Shown: piece after piece, positions 23,198 through 33,457 of the stretch
How the letters are laid out: each line of letters starts with the position of its first letter
How positions within the stretch are numbered: the stretch's first letter is position 1
DNA from: Hyphomicrobiales bacterium
Lineage (GTDB): Bacteria > Pseudomonadota > Alphaproteobacteria > Rhizobiales > Aestuariivirgaceae
Length of the DNA: 38,185 nucleotides
Reading direction: 5' to 3'
Assembly (NCBI GenBank): GCA_016793355.1
Contig: JAEUMG010000102.1
Location: 1-38,185 of the forward strand
Position numbers and translations under genes: made by a program
The notes under the pieces: model-generated
Database searches by the model: none
What the model saw: only the letters and a program-made list of their open reading frames with translations
What the model was told of the DNA's origin: nothing

Positions 23198-23654
23198 CGG
23201 TATCGTTGACGGCGACTTCAGCGGATGGCGATCCGCGGGTCGGCAGCTCGGGATTCACCGCGGCGTCGGTCCCAGCCGCGCAAGCCTTCTCAGTCATGGA
23301 TGCAGGAAGTTCCGGAACCGCTGTTTGGGAAACCGATCTGTCCTGGATTTCCGTCCCTTGTGCCGTTTCGAGTGGCGACGTGCCGCGGTTGTTCCGAAGC
23401 AGTTCAAGCGCATAGAGACTCCGGTCAAACTTGCCCGGGGCGCGCCGATTGGCTTGGCACCATTCGTTGAACGCGTCAGCCTTAACCGGAACCCGCTCAT
23501 ACGGCCAGCCGCAGGCCTCGGCGAGCTTCAGATTCCTGTCGAAGAGTTCGACCCATCTCTCATAGCTTGGGACGCCGCGGTCAACCGCTTGCCAGCGCGG
23601 CCAGTCCTCTTCCAGAATCCACGGAAGAGCCAGCTTCGGAGGAGTTCGTGTCAC
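23190..23654 (-). CDS. conserved-looking protein of unknown function
   Basis: 154 residues from a GTG start (23654). The N-terminal two thirds look like a real small domain: LALPWILEEDWPRWQAVD, YERWVELFDRNLKLAEACG, PVKADAFNEWCQANRR and KFDRSLYALELLRNN, with several Trp and a likely helical content. The last about 60 residues are Ala/Thr/Pro/Ser-rich and probably disordered. No signal peptide or membrane helix. I recall similar short Trp-rich proteins in rhizobia but no function. The Shine-Dalgarno is weak. It lies between the PilZ gene (convergent, 8-base overlap) and the LysR gene (same strand, 90 bases). Confidence 0.65.
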   Translation of the reverse strand: MTRTPPKLALPWILEEDWPRWQAVDRGVPSYERWVELFDRNLKLAEACGWPYERVPVKADAFNEWCQANRRAPGKFDRSLYALELLRNNRGTSPLETAQGTEIQDRSVSQTAVPELPASMTEKACAAGTDAAVNPELPTRGSPSAEVAVNDTAT

Positions 23655-23744
23655 GTGCCGCTCGTGATGTGTTGCCTCGCGCGGAGTGTCGCCAATCTCG
23701 CCTTGATTCGCCCTGCGCCAATGTGACTCAGGCTGTCCTTGGAG

Positions 23745-24659
23745 CTAGAGCGAAATGCCGGCACCGCTGAATGAAAGGCTGAGAAATTCATGCAATGTGC
23801 GGGTGGCGGGCGACTGCCGCTCGGCCCTGTTCCAAGCAAGCCCAACGTCCATTGTCGGGATATCTGCCGTCACGCTGCGCAATTCGATCCGCTGCCCTTC
23901 GAGCGACCAGGGCCGGTAGACCATGTCCGAAAGGATGGTCACGCCCATGCCATCGGCGACCATGCTGCGAACAGCTTCAACAGAGGAAGTTCTGAAGATC
24001 ACGTTCGGTTTGAGTCCAACCGGGCGCCAATAACGGGCCGCGGTATGGCTGGCCTCGTCGACGGTGAGCATCACATAGGGCAGCTTGGCCACATCGTCGA
24101 GCGTGATTGTTTCGGCTGTCAGAAGTGGATGTTCAACGGGGAGCCAGAGCCGACGCCGGGAACGGACCAGAATTTCATGGGCGAGCCGCTTGCGGTCCTG
24201 CAGGTTGGAGACGAGCATAACCGCCAAATCAATCGTACCGTCAAGCAGGCCCGCTTCGATTTCAGTGCGAGGCATTTCAAGGATTTCGGCGCGGATGCGC
24301 GGATGGCTGCGCGTGAAGCGGGTGAAATGCCGGGGCAGAAAATAGCCCGCGACGGTGTATGAGACCCCAATCCGGACATTGCCGGACAGGGCGGTGTCTT
24401 CGGTCAGGGGCGCACTTTCAGCAGCATTCACCGCGGCCATGATGCTGCGGGCATGGTGCAGGAAACGCGCACCCTCGGCGGTCAGAGAAACGCCGGAGGG
24501 CTGACGGCGGAACAGCGCAACACCGAGATTTTCCTCCAGGTGCTTGATGGCAGCGGTGATCGCCGATTGCGAGACATTGAGAGCAATTCCGGCCTGGGAA
24601 ACCTGGCCGGAGTCCGCCGTCGCAATAAAGTACCGAACCTGCTTGAGGGAAAATCCCAT
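23745..24659 (-). CDS. LysR-family transcriptional regulator
   Basis: 304 residues. Residues 1-60 are the winged helix-turn-helix (FSLKQVRYFIATADSGQVSQ, then AGIALNVSQSAITAAIKHLE and NLGVALFRR), followed by the linker helix and a periplasmic-binding-fold effector domain starting about residue 92 (GNVRIGVSYTVAGYFLPRHF). It is divergent from pxpA with a 117-base gap, the classical layout for a LysR activator of the adjacent operon. It therefore probably controls the oxoprolinase/hydantoinase-transporter operon with its substrate or a pathway compound as inducer. That target is inferred from position. Confidence 0.94.
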   Translation of the reverse strand: MGFSLKQVRYFIATADSGQVSQAGIALNVSQSAITAAIKHLEENLGVALFRRQPSGVSLTAEGARFLHHARSIMAAVNAAESAPLTEDTALSGNVRIGVSYTVAGYFLPRHFTRFTRSHPRIRAEILEMPRTEIEAGLLDGTIDLAVMLVSNLQDRKRLAHEILVRSRRRLWLPVEHPLLTAETITLDDVAKLPYVMLTVDEASHTAARYWRPVGLKPNVIFRTSSVEAVRSMVADGMGVTILSDMVYRPWSLEGQRIELRSVTADIPTMDVGLAWNRAERQSPATRTLHEFLSLSFSGAGISL

Positions 24660-24690
24660 TATCGATTTTTCAAATACTGCGATGCACGAT

Positions 24691-24704
24691 TTGTTATTTT
24701 ACAA
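24691..24704. promoter_or_regulatory. TTGT-N6-ACAA dyad, possible LysR site
   Basis: TTGTTATTTTACAA is an interrupted palindrome in an AT-rich island within the divergent lysR-pxpA gap. It lies 73 bases before the pxpA start and has the T-rich dyad form of LysR boxes. Binding is inferred. Confidence 0.45.
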
Positions 24705-24776
24705 TATGGTCGCAGTGACGCAAGATTTCTTCCGGTGCATCGCGGCACAAGAACCGCGGCATGGGGAGGTTGGTTT

Positions 24777-25505
24777 GTGACTGTCATCAATTGTGACATG
24801 GGGGAGGCCTTTGGCCTCTACAGGATGGGCGACGATGAGGGTTTGATGCCGCTCATCGGGGTCGCCAATGTCGCTTGCGGATTTCATGCTTCGGATTTCA
24901 ATCACATGCGTGCCACGGTGCGCTTGGCAAAGACGCATGGCGTCAAGGTTGGCGCTCACCCTTCGCTCCCGGACCTGCAGGGCTTCGGCCGGCGCGAGAT
25001 GAAGATCGGTCGCGAGGAACTCGCCAATTGCATCATCTATCAGGTAGGCGCGCTCAAGGGTTTCCTCGACGCCGAGGGAATGACGCTGAACCACATCAAG
25101 CCGCATGGCGCCCTTTATGGAATGGCCGCGCGGATGGAGGATGTGGCGCATGCAGTGTGCGACGCCAATGACGTCTATCGCGTGCCGCTGATGGGCATGA
25201 TCAATACCTTTCACGAGAAAATCTATCGCGAGCGCGGTCATAAGTTCATCGCCGAGTTCTATGCCGACCTCGACTATCGCGACGATGGCAGCCTCATCAT
25301 AACGCGCGAGCATGAAGCCAAGGATGCCGCCGAAGCCGCCGCGAAATGCGTGAGGGCAATTCGCGAAGGCAAGGTCAGGAGTATCGGCGGAAAGGATGTG
25401 CAGGTGGGTGCCGACGCGATCTGCGTTCATTCCGACACACCCAACGCCGTCGCCATTGCCCAAGCCGTGAAGGATGCCGTGACACCCTATCTCGACGCAG
25501 CGTGA
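24777..25505 (+). CDS. pxpA: 5-oxoprolinase subunit PxpA (LamB/YcsF family)
   Basis: 242 residues from GTG 24777, chosen because GGGGAGG stands seven bases upstream and the protein then begins with the family N-terminus VINCDMGEAFGLY; the frame is open far upstream. Other hallmarks are VANVACGFHASDF, KVGAHPSLPDLQGFGRREM, IKPHGALYG and ICVHSDTPNAV. PxpA is the hydrolytic subunit of the PxpABC ATP-dependent 5-oxoprolinase, which opens 5-oxoproline to glutamate. First gene of a thirteen-gene run and divergent from lysR. Confidence 0.95.
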   Translation: MTVINCDMGEAFGLYRMGDDEGLMPLIGVANVACGFHASDFNHMRATVRLAKTHGVKVGAHPSLPDLQGFGRREMKIGREELANCIIYQVGALKGFLDAEGMTLNHIKPHGALYGMAARMEDVAHAVCDANDVYRVPLMGMINTFHEKIYRERGHKFIAEFYADLDYRDDGSLIITREHEAKDAAEAAAKCVRAIREGKVRSIGGKDVQVGADAICVHSDTPNAVAIAQAVKDAVTPYLDAA

Positions 25506-25524
25506 TCTCCAGCGAGGATACACT

Positions 25525-25761
25525 ATGCCCAAGCAACTGCTTTCACCGCTTCCTGGCACGTTCTACAGGCGCCCATCCCCGGACAAACCAGTCTATAAGT
25601 CCGAAGGCGATACCGTCGCCGTCGGCGATGTGATCGGGCTCGTCGAGGTGATGAAATCCTTTACCGAGGTCAAGGCCGAGTTCGCCGGAAAGATCGTCAA
25701 GTTCATCGCCGAAAATGAGGAACCTGTCATGGCTGGCCAACCGCTTGCCGAGGTTGCCTGA
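25525..25761 (+). CDS. accB: biotin carboxyl carrier protein, short form
   Basis: 78 residues, a single biotinyl domain without the linker and N-terminal domain of the fatty-acid-synthesis AccB. The biotin Lys44 is in EVMKSF, replacing the more usual EAMKM; the barrel elements LLSPLPGTFYRRPSPD and GDTVAVGDVIGLVEVMKS are intact. It lies 19 bases after pxpA and 3 before accC. In this setting it most likely serves a carboxylase built from the AccC subunit and the PxpB/PxpC carboxyltransferase-like subunits rather than acetyl-CoA carboxylase. Confidence 0.9.
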   Translation: MPKQLLSPLPGTFYRRPSPDKPVYKSEGDTVAVGDVIGLVEVMKSFTEVKAEFAGKIVKFIAENEEPVMAGQPLAEVA

Positions 25762-25764
25762 GCC

Positions 25765-27132
<1,368 letters not shown>

Positions 27133-27148
27133 GGGAGATGGGCGGTCC

Positions 27149-28024
27149 ATGAAGACGCGGTATTCCTACGGGGGCGATGAACATATCTTCGTCGAATGCG
27201 ATGAGGAAATGTCGCTCGAGGCTTTCTTCAAATCTCTGTCGATTACGACCGCCGTGCGAAAGGCCAAAATCAAGGGCGTGACGGAGATATGCCCGGCCAA
27301 TGCCTCCTTTCAGATCAAATTCGATCCGGACAAGATCAAGCCGTCCGACATGCTCAAGGAGCTCAAACTGCTCGAAAAGGCGGCGCGCAAGGGCAAGTCC
27401 ACCATCAAGACGCGGATCATCGAAATTCCCGTGCTCTATAATGATCCGTGGACACATGAAACGCTCATGCGATTTCGCGAGCGTCACCAGGACCCCAATT
27501 CGACCGACATCGAATACACGGCACGCATTAACAATCTCGATGGGGTTGACGGTTTCATCAAGGCGCATTCCGGCGCGCCGTGGTTTGTCTCCATGGTCGG
27601 CTTCGTGGCCGGCCTGCCCTTTCTCTATCAGATGGTCGACCGCAAGCGGCAGATACAATCGCCCAAGTATCTGCGGCCGCGCACCGATACACCGAAACTG
27701 ACCGTCGGTCATGGCGGCTGCTTCGGCTGCATCTATTCGGTGAGGGGTGCTGGCGGTTACCAGATGTTCGGCATCACGCCGATGCCGATCTACGATCCCA
27801 ATCAGAAGATAAAGTACCTCAAGGACTTCATGTGCCTCTTCAAACCCGGGGACATCGTCAAATGGAAGCCGATCGATCGCGCGGAGTACGATCACACTGT
27901 CGTGGCGGTGGAAAAAGGGCGTTTCACGCCGCGCATGGCGGACGTGACCTTTTCGCTTGATGAGTTCAAGAAGGACATGGACGGCTACAATGCCAAGCTG
28001 ATGGGGGCGCTCAATGGCCGTTAA
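27149..28024 (+). CDS. pxpB: 5-oxoprolinase subunit PxpB (KipI / carboxyltransferase subdomain C,D family)
   Basis: 291 residues. The family block HGGCFGCIYSVRGAGGYQMF and the following GITPMPIYDPNQ match the KipI/allophanate-hydrolase-subunit-1 fold, with FKPGDIVKWKPID near the end. The length is about 50-60 residues above the 220-240 of E. coli or Bacillus PxpB; the extra part seems to be in the middle (about 75-160). PxpB and PxpC form the unit that activates 5-oxoproline with ATP for PxpA, and are homologous to the carboxyltransferase part of urea carboxylase. The frame is open further upstream, but ATG 27149 behind GGAGATGGG starts the family sequence. It overlaps pxpC by 11 bases. Confidence 0.9.
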   Translation: MKTRYSYGGDEHIFVECDEEMSLEAFFKSLSITTAVRKAKIKGVTEICPANASFQIKFDPDKIKPSDMLKELKLLEKAARKGKSTIKTRIIEIPVLYNDPWTHETLMRFRERHQDPNSTDIEYTARINNLDGVDGFIKAHSGAPWFVSMVGFVAGLPFLYQMVDRKRQIQSPKYLRPRTDTPKLTVGHGGCFGCIYSVRGAGGYQMFGITPMPIYDPNQKIKYLKDFMCLFKPGDIVKWKPIDRAEYDHTVVAVEKGRFTPRMADVTFSLDEFKKDMDGYNAKLMGALNGR

Positions 28025-28982
28025 AGTCGTGAAGCCGGGCCTTTCCACCACGGTTCAGGATCTTGGCAGACCCGGATATTACCATATCGGCATTCCGCTT
28101 TCGGGAGGCATGGACCGTCTGGCCCTCAAGGCGGCGAATTTGCTGGTCGGCAACAAGGAAGGTGCGGCTGTTCTCGAAGCCGTATTCATGGGGCCGGAAC
28201 TCTACTTTACAGAGGATGCGACCGCGGCAGTGACCGGGGCGGAGCTCCCGCCAAAGATCGATGGCGACATGCGCCCGACCTGGACGTCGTTCAAGGTCAA
28301 GAAGGGACAGACCCTCTCATTCGACTTCCTCAAGAAAGGAGCGCGCGCCTATATCGCGATTTCCGGCGGCATCGATGTGCCGGTCGTACTCGGTTCCCGG
28401 TCGACCTACACGCTGGGTGCACTCGGCGGCTTCAATGGCCGCAAGCTTGAGGCGGGCGACAAGCTTCCGATCGGCAAGGGGAGGGGAGCCAGGGAAGGCA
28501 GAACCGTTCCCGAGAAGCTGCGACGTTTGCCGAGCGTGCCGACGGAATTGCGGATGCTTCCGGGTCTCTATTGGCATCGCATTACCGATGCAGCGGGGCG
28601 GCAGTTCCTGGAAGATACATGGAAGGTGGCACCGGAAGCGGATCGTATCGGCTACCGGTTCAAGGGTGGCAAGCCACTGGAATTTGTGCCGCGCGAACAG
28701 CCTTTCGGCGCGGGTTCCGATCCGTCGAATATCGTCGATGCGTGCTATCCATATGGTTCAATCCAGGTGCCTGGCGGCACCGAACCGATCGTTCTGCATC
28801 GCGACGCCGTTTCGGGCGGGGGGTATTTCATGGTCGGCACGGTGATCTCGGCCGACATGGATCTGATCGGGCAATTGCAGCCGCATACTCCAGCCCGGTT
28901 TGTGGAGGTCAGCATGGCGCAGGCGCTCAGGGCGCGCAAAGATCGCGCCGGCCTTCTCGACAAAATCCGTGCCTCTTTGTGA
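28014..28982 (+). CDS. pxpC: 5-oxoprolinase subunit PxpC (KipA / biotin-dependent carboxyltransferase family)
   Basis: 322 residues, usual length. Family start LSTTVQDLGRPGYYHIGIPL, then SGGMDRLALKAANLLVGN and AVLEAVFMGPELYF, and later AYIAISGGIDVPVVLGSRST. It is the partner of PxpB and the homologue of the second half of the urea carboxylase carboxyltransferase domain. With AccB, AccC and PxpB the operon holds all four functional parts of a urea-carboxylase-like enzyme, plus PxpA. Its ATG lies inside the end of pxpB, so the two are translationally coupled. Confidence 0.94.
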   Translation: MAVKVVKPGLSTTVQDLGRPGYYHIGIPLSGGMDRLALKAANLLVGNKEGAAVLEAVFMGPELYFTEDATAAVTGAELPPKIDGDMRPTWTSFKVKKGQTLSFDFLKKGARAYIAISGGIDVPVVLGSRSTYTLGALGGFNGRKLEAGDKLPIGKGRGAREGRTVPEKLRRLPSVPTELRMLPGLYWHRITDAAGRQFLEDTWKVAPEADRIGYRFKGGKPLEFVPREQPFGAGSDPSNIVDACYPYGSIQVPGGTEPIVLHRDAVSGGGYFMVGTVISADMDLIGQLQPHTPARFVEVSMAQALRARKDRAGLLDKIRASL

Positions 28983-28995
28983 AGGGAAACAAGGT

Positions 28996-29559
28996 ATGAA
29001 TGGCAATCTTATCTCCACCGTCTGGCCGCAAGCGCAGACCCAGATCGCCCTCAAGGCCCTGCTCGTTGTTCTAGGCGTGGCCTTGCTCAGTCTCGCGGCC
29101 AAAGTACAAGTTCCGTTCTGGCCGGTGCCGATGACATTGCAGACCTTGGTGGTTCTGCTGATTGGAGCAACCTACGGTGCACGACTGGCGGGCACCACGC
29201 TGGGGAGCTATCTCGTCATCGGGGCGATCGGTCTTCCCGTGTTTGCGGGCGGTGCGGGTATTGCGTACATGCTTGGGCCGACGGGCGGCTATCTCATCGG
29301 ATTTTTTGTGGCGGCAGCGCTCTTGGGCTACCTCGCTGACCGCGGTATGGGGCGCAGTCTCGCTTCGGCACTGGTGCTTTTTGCCATCGGTGAAGTCGTC
29401 ATCTTCGCATTCGGCACGGCCTGGCTTGCGACGCTGATTGGCATCGATCGCGCGATTGCAGGCGGCCTTGTCCCCTTCATTCCCGCCGAGATGCTGAAAG
29501 TCGCTCTTGCTTCGGCAATACTCTTTGGTGCCTGGCGGAAGTCGCAAAATTCGTCGTGA
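28996..29559 (+). CDS. bioY: biotin transporter substrate-binding protein BioY
   Basis: 187 residues with about six membrane helices. The BioY signature is clear: LLSLAAKVQVPFWPVPMTLQ, TLVVLLIGATYGARLAG, then LPVFAGGAGIAYMLGPTGGY and the C-terminal GGLVPFIPAEMLKVALA. BioY is the S-component of energy-coupling factor biotin importers; some BioY proteins work without BioM/BioN, and neither is encoded here. ATG 28996 is 13 bases after pxpC. Its place inside the operon makes sense as biotin supply for the carrier protein two genes before pxpC's partner. The next gene begins 40 bases later. Confidence 0.95.
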   Translation: MNGNLISTVWPQAQTQIALKALLVVLGVALLSLAAKVQVPFWPVPMTLQTLVVLLIGATYGARLAGTTLGSYLVIGAIGLPVFAGGAGIAYMLGPTGGYLIGFFVAAALLGYLADRGMGRSLASALVLFAIGEVVIFAFGTAWLATLIGIDRAIAGGLVPFIPAEMLKVALASAILFGAWRKSQNSS

Positions 29560-29599
29560 AGCGAAGATAGCAGCGCGAACGAGAGTGGAGGGACGCAGG

Positions 29600-31360
29600 A
29601 TGAGTGCGAAGCGAAAGACCAAAGTCGATCCCATCACGCTTTCGGTCGTTCGCGGGGTCCTCGAAACAACGCAGCGAGAGATGACTCTGTCGCTGGAGAA
29701 GACCGCACGATCGTCGGTATTCAATCTCGCGCATGATTATTCGACCGCGCTGTTCAATTCCAAGCCGGAGATGATACTCCAGGGGCAGGACATCCCGATC
29801 CACCTCGGTTCTCTGATCCCCGCCATGAAGTCGGTAGCCAGGTTCTTCGGCGAGGATATCCATGAAGGGGATCTCATCTTGCACAACGACCCGGCTTTCG
29901 GGGGCAGCCATGCGATCGATACCTGCATGTACAAGCCGGTCTTTTACAAGGGTAAGCTTGTGTACTGGACGGTTTGCAAGGGGCACCTCACCGATATCGG
30001 AGGCCCGGTTCCGGCAGGCTACAATCCGAATGCCAAGGAAATCTATGCCGAGTGCCTGCGGATCCCGCCGATCAAGATATGGGAGCGCGGCAGGCCGCGG
30101 CATGACGTGCTCAATCTCATATTCACGAACATGCGGGCAAGACGCGATCAAGAGGGAGATTTCAACGCGCTCATCGGCGCCTGCCAGGTTGGCGAGCGCA
30201 ATCTGCTCAACATGCTGGAAAAGTATGGAGAGAAGACCGTCAATGCCTGTATCGACGAATTGCTCGACATGGCCGACCAGCACATGCGCGACCTCATCCG
30301 GACCGTTCCGGACGGTACCTATGAAGGCGTGGCTATCCTCGAGGATGCTGGCCACGGCTTTGGCGATTTCGAGATCAAGGCGACGGTGACGATAAGGAAG
30401 GATACATGCCACATTGCGATTTCGAGCCCTCCGCAAATTCCCTACTTCATCAACTCCTATGAAGGAAATTCACATTCCGGAGTCTATCTCGGCCTGATGA
30501 TGTTCGCGGCGTTGCCGCCGCCCTACAATGAGGGGCTCTACCGCTGCGTTACGGTTGATTTCGGGCCGAAGGGCACGATCTGCAACGCCCAGGAACCGGC
30601 GCCGCACATGAACTGCACGACGACACCGATGGAGACGCTCACGGACGCAGTTCGTCTGGCCTTCGAGAAAGCCATGCCGTCGAAGGTCGCGGCATCCTGG
30701 GGGCATGCGAACGGCCTCAATATCGCCGGCTGGGACACGCGCACGAAAGAGGAGTTCGTGACGATGGTGCTTGCCACCATCATCTCAGGCGGCGGCGCTA
30801 CGCCGCAGCAGGATGGGTGGCATGCCGTGGGGCCCGAATGCTGCTTCGGCGCGCTGACATCCGGCGATGTGGAGCTTCTCGAATATTCTTATCCGATCAT
30901 AATCCACAAATATGCGCTGATGACCGATTCCGGCGGGGCGGGCAAGTTTCGCGGCGGTTCGGGGACCGCGTGGGAGGTTGAGCCGGTAGACGGAGAGATG
31001 CTCTGCATCGGCTTCGGCGAGGGGCGGCGAATTCCGGCCATGGGTGCGGCCGGTGCCTATTCGCGCGATGTAGATTCGAAAGTTGGCCGCGTCGTGCTCA
31101 AGAAGTCGGGCAAGACAGAGGTTGTACGCAAGAATATCCTCGAAACGATCAAGCCTGGCGAGACTGTCACCAACATGAACCCGGGTGGCGGTGGATACGG
31201 CAACCCATATGAGCGGCCGATCGAAAAAGTCATCTGGGATGTGAGAAACAGGCTGGTCTCGGTCGAGGGAGCGAAGCGCGACTATGGTGTCGTAATCGCG
31301 AATCCCGAGACACTGGAAGTCGATATTGCGGCGACCGAGCGGATACGCGCAGGGACCTGA
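29600..31360 (+). CDS. hyuB: hydantoinase B/oxoprolinase family protein
   Basis: 586 residues, usual length. Recognised from DPITLSVVRGVLETTQREM, the block ILHNDPAFGGSHAIDTCMYK with GHLTDIGG, then NSHSGVYLGLMMF and the Gly-rich C-terminus NMNPGGGGYGNPYERP. HyuB is the amide-cleaving partner of HyuA in ATP-dependent N-methylhydantoinases, 5-oxoprolinases, lactamases (caprolactam, valerolactam) and the related acetone/acetophenone carboxylases. The start follows GGAGGG by seven bases; the frame is open into bioY. It lies 5 bases before hyuA. Confidence 0.93.
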   Translation: MSAKRKTKVDPITLSVVRGVLETTQREMTLSLEKTARSSVFNLAHDYSTALFNSKPEMILQGQDIPIHLGSLIPAMKSVARFFGEDIHEGDLILHNDPAFGGSHAIDTCMYKPVFYKGKLVYWTVCKGHLTDIGGPVPAGYNPNAKEIYAECLRIPPIKIWERGRPRHDVLNLIFTNMRARRDQEGDFNALIGACQVGERNLLNMLEKYGEKTVNACIDELLDMADQHMRDLIRTVPDGTYEGVAILEDAGHGFGDFEIKATVTIRKDTCHIAISSPPQIPYFINSYEGNSHSGVYLGLMMFAALPPPYNEGLYRCVTVDFGPKGTICNAQEPAPHMNCTTTPMETLTDAVRLAFEKAMPSKVAASWGHANGLNIAGWDTRTKEEFVTMVLATIISGGGATPQQDGWHAVGPECCFGALTSGDVELLEYSYPIIIHKYALMTDSGGAGKFRGGSGTAWEVEPVDGEMLCIGFGEGRRIPAMGAAGAYSRDVDSKVGRVVLKKSGKTEVVRKNILETIKPGETVTNMNPGGGGYGNPYERPIEKVIWDVRNRLVSVEGAKRDYGVVIANPETLEVDIAATERIRAGT

Positions 31361-31365
31361 GAAGC

Positions 31366-33447
31366 ATGCACGCCAATTACCGATTGGGGATCGATGCAGG
31401 CGGCACCTTCACAGACTTCGTGATCGCCGACCGCGACTCGGGAGAAGTGAAACTCTTCAAGGCACTCTCAACACCTTCCGATCCGACCCTGGCGATCGAG
31501 AATGGCCTCAAGTTGATCGCCGAGGATCTCGGCGCCGATCCTGCGAAAATCGTCTCCAATTGCGATCTATGCATTAACGGAACGACTGTCGGGCTAAATG
31601 CGCTCATTACGCATAGTGGAGGAAAAACCGGTCTCATCTGCACTGCCGGTCATGAAGATTCAATTGAAATCCGCAATGGCCACAAGGAAGACGGCTACCG
31701 GTACGACCCGGAATATCCAGCCGCGGTCATGCTTGTGCCGCGCTACCTGCGCAGGGGCGTGTGCGAGCGCATCCTGTCGGACGGTTCTGTCCGCCAACCG
31801 ATAGTGGAAGAGGACGTCCGAGAGGCCTGCACACTCTTCAAGAATGAGGGCGTGGAGACCGTTGCCATCTCGTTCGTCTGGTCGGTCTTGAACCCGATCC
31901 ACGAACGCCGCGCGGCGGAGATCGTACGTGAGATGATGCCGCACGCAATCCTGACGGTCGGCAGCGAACTCTACCCGCAAATTCGCGAGTACACACGTAC
32001 TTCGACGGCTGTCGTAAACGCCTACCTCGCGCCAGTCATGCGCAAATATGTGGCCGCGGTCGATGCCTACTTCCGCTCACTCGGGGCCAGGCAGCCGGTT
32101 CGTTACTTCCAGTCTAACGGCGGTTTGGCGATCGGCCAGGTCATGACGGATCGTTCGGTGTATGCGATCAATTCCGGGCCTGCATCTGCGCCACAGGCGG
32201 GACTTTATGTTTCTGCCCCATTCAAGCGCAGGAATGTCATAACCGTGGATATGGGCGGCACATCCTTCGATATCACCCTGACCAAGGATGGCCAGACCAA
32301 TCTCAACAAGAACATCGATTTCCTCCGCTACCGGATCGGCGTTCCAATGATACAGGTCGAAACTCTAGGCGCGGGTGGCGGCTCGATCGGTTGGATCGAC
32401 TCACTCGGCATTCTGCAGGTCGGACCTCAGTCGGCCGGCGCGGACCCCGGCCCCGCCTGCTACGGCGAAGGCGGCATCGAGCCAACGACAACTGACGCCA
32501 ATCTTGTACTCGGCTATCTCAATCCGGAAGGCTTGCTCGGAGGAAAACTGCCGCTTGATCTCGCCAAGGCGCGAGAGGCTCTCGGGAAGGTTGCCAAACC
32601 ACTTGGCATGTCGGTCGAGCGCGCCGCCTATGGGATGTTCACCATTGTCAACAGCAACATGGTCAATGGTATTCGCAGGGTATCTGTCGAACGCGGCTAT
32701 GATCCGCGCGACTTCGTTCTCGTCGGCGCGGGTGGTGCGACAGCTGCGCATATCACCGCACTTGCACGGGAAATGGGGATAGACACGATCATCCTGCCGA
32801 AGCTCGCCTCGGGACTTTGTGCGTTCGGGCAGATCATCTCGGATGTGAAGTACAACTATATGGCGACGGCCCCGGCGCGCCTCGACAATTCGAAAGCCTA
32901 CAGGCGAATTAACAGCCTCTTCCGCGATATCGAAGCCCGTGCCGTACAGCACCTTCGCAAAGATGGCTTCAGGAAAGGCGATATCGACATCAAGCGCAGC
33001 CTCGATATGCGCTATGTCGGGCAGGTTCACGAATGTACGGTTGACATCGATACATTCGAGATCGGCGACAAGACAATAGACAGGGTGAAAGACGCTTTCC
33101 ACAAGCGCCATGAAGAACTCTATACTTATGCGGAGCGCCATAATGCGGTCGAGGTCGTCAATATCGAATCGACTCTCTACGGTCGTATCGACAAGCCAAA
33201 GCCGCCCAGACTCGCTCGCGGCGTGCCGACGGCGAAGGCCCTGAAGGGGCATCGCAGGGCCATTTTTCGCGCCTCCGGCCAGACGACGCGGACGCCCATC
33301 TATGACGGGAGTCTGCTCGGCGCCGGCGCAAGTATTTCCGGTCCGGCGATTATCGAGGAGGTGACGACGACGATTGTTATCGAACCGGGCTGGACCGCGC
33401 GCCTGGACGCGAGCGGGTCCTACATCATCACCCGGAAGCGGAAGTGA
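31366..33447 (+). CDS. hyuA: hydantoinase A/oxoprolinase family protein (ATP-using subunit)
   Basis: 693 residues, usual length. ASKHA-type ATP site: phosphate-1 motif GIDAGGTFTDFVIAD at residues 7-21, and phosphate-2 motif TVDMGGTSFDITLTKDG. Further family parts are INGTTVGLNALI, ADPGPACYGEGGIEPTTTDA, the Gly-rich LVGAGGATAAHITALA and a C-terminal IIEEVTTTIVIEPG. HyuA phosphorylates the cyclic amide or a tetrahedral intermediate for cleavage by HyuB. Substrate unknown; the presence of pxpABC in the same operon suggests the same or a chemically linked ring compound. Confidence 0.94.
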   Translation: MHANYRLGIDAGGTFTDFVIADRDSGEVKLFKALSTPSDPTLAIENGLKLIAEDLGADPAKIVSNCDLCINGTTVGLNALITHSGGKTGLICTAGHEDSIEIRNGHKEDGYRYDPEYPAAVMLVPRYLRRGVCERILSDGSVRQPIVEEDVREACTLFKNEGVETVAISFVWSVLNPIHERRAAEIVREMMPHAILTVGSELYPQIREYTRTSTAVVNAYLAPVMRKYVAAVDAYFRSLGARQPVRYFQSNGGLAIGQVMTDRSVYAINSGPASAPQAGLYVSAPFKRRNVITVDMGGTSFDITLTKDGQTNLNKNIDFLRYRIGVPMIQVETLGAGGGSIGWIDSLGILQVGPQSAGADPGPACYGEGGIEPTTTDANLVLGYLNPEGLLGGKLPLDLAKAREALGKVAKPLGMSVERAAYGMFTIVNSNMVNGIRRVSVERGYDPRDFVLVGAGGATAAHITALAREMGIDTIILPKLASGLCAFGQIISDVKYNYMATAPARLDNSKAYRRINSLFRDIEARAVQHLRKDGFRKGDIDIKRSLDMRYVGQVHECTVDIDTFEIGDKTIDRVKDAFHKRHEELYTYAERHNAVEVVNIESTLYGRIDKPKPPRLARGVPTAKALKGHRRAIFRASGQTTRTPIYDGSLLGAGASISGPAIIEEVTTTIVIEPGWTARLDASGSYIITRKRK

Positions 33448-33457
33448 CAAGAGACCG

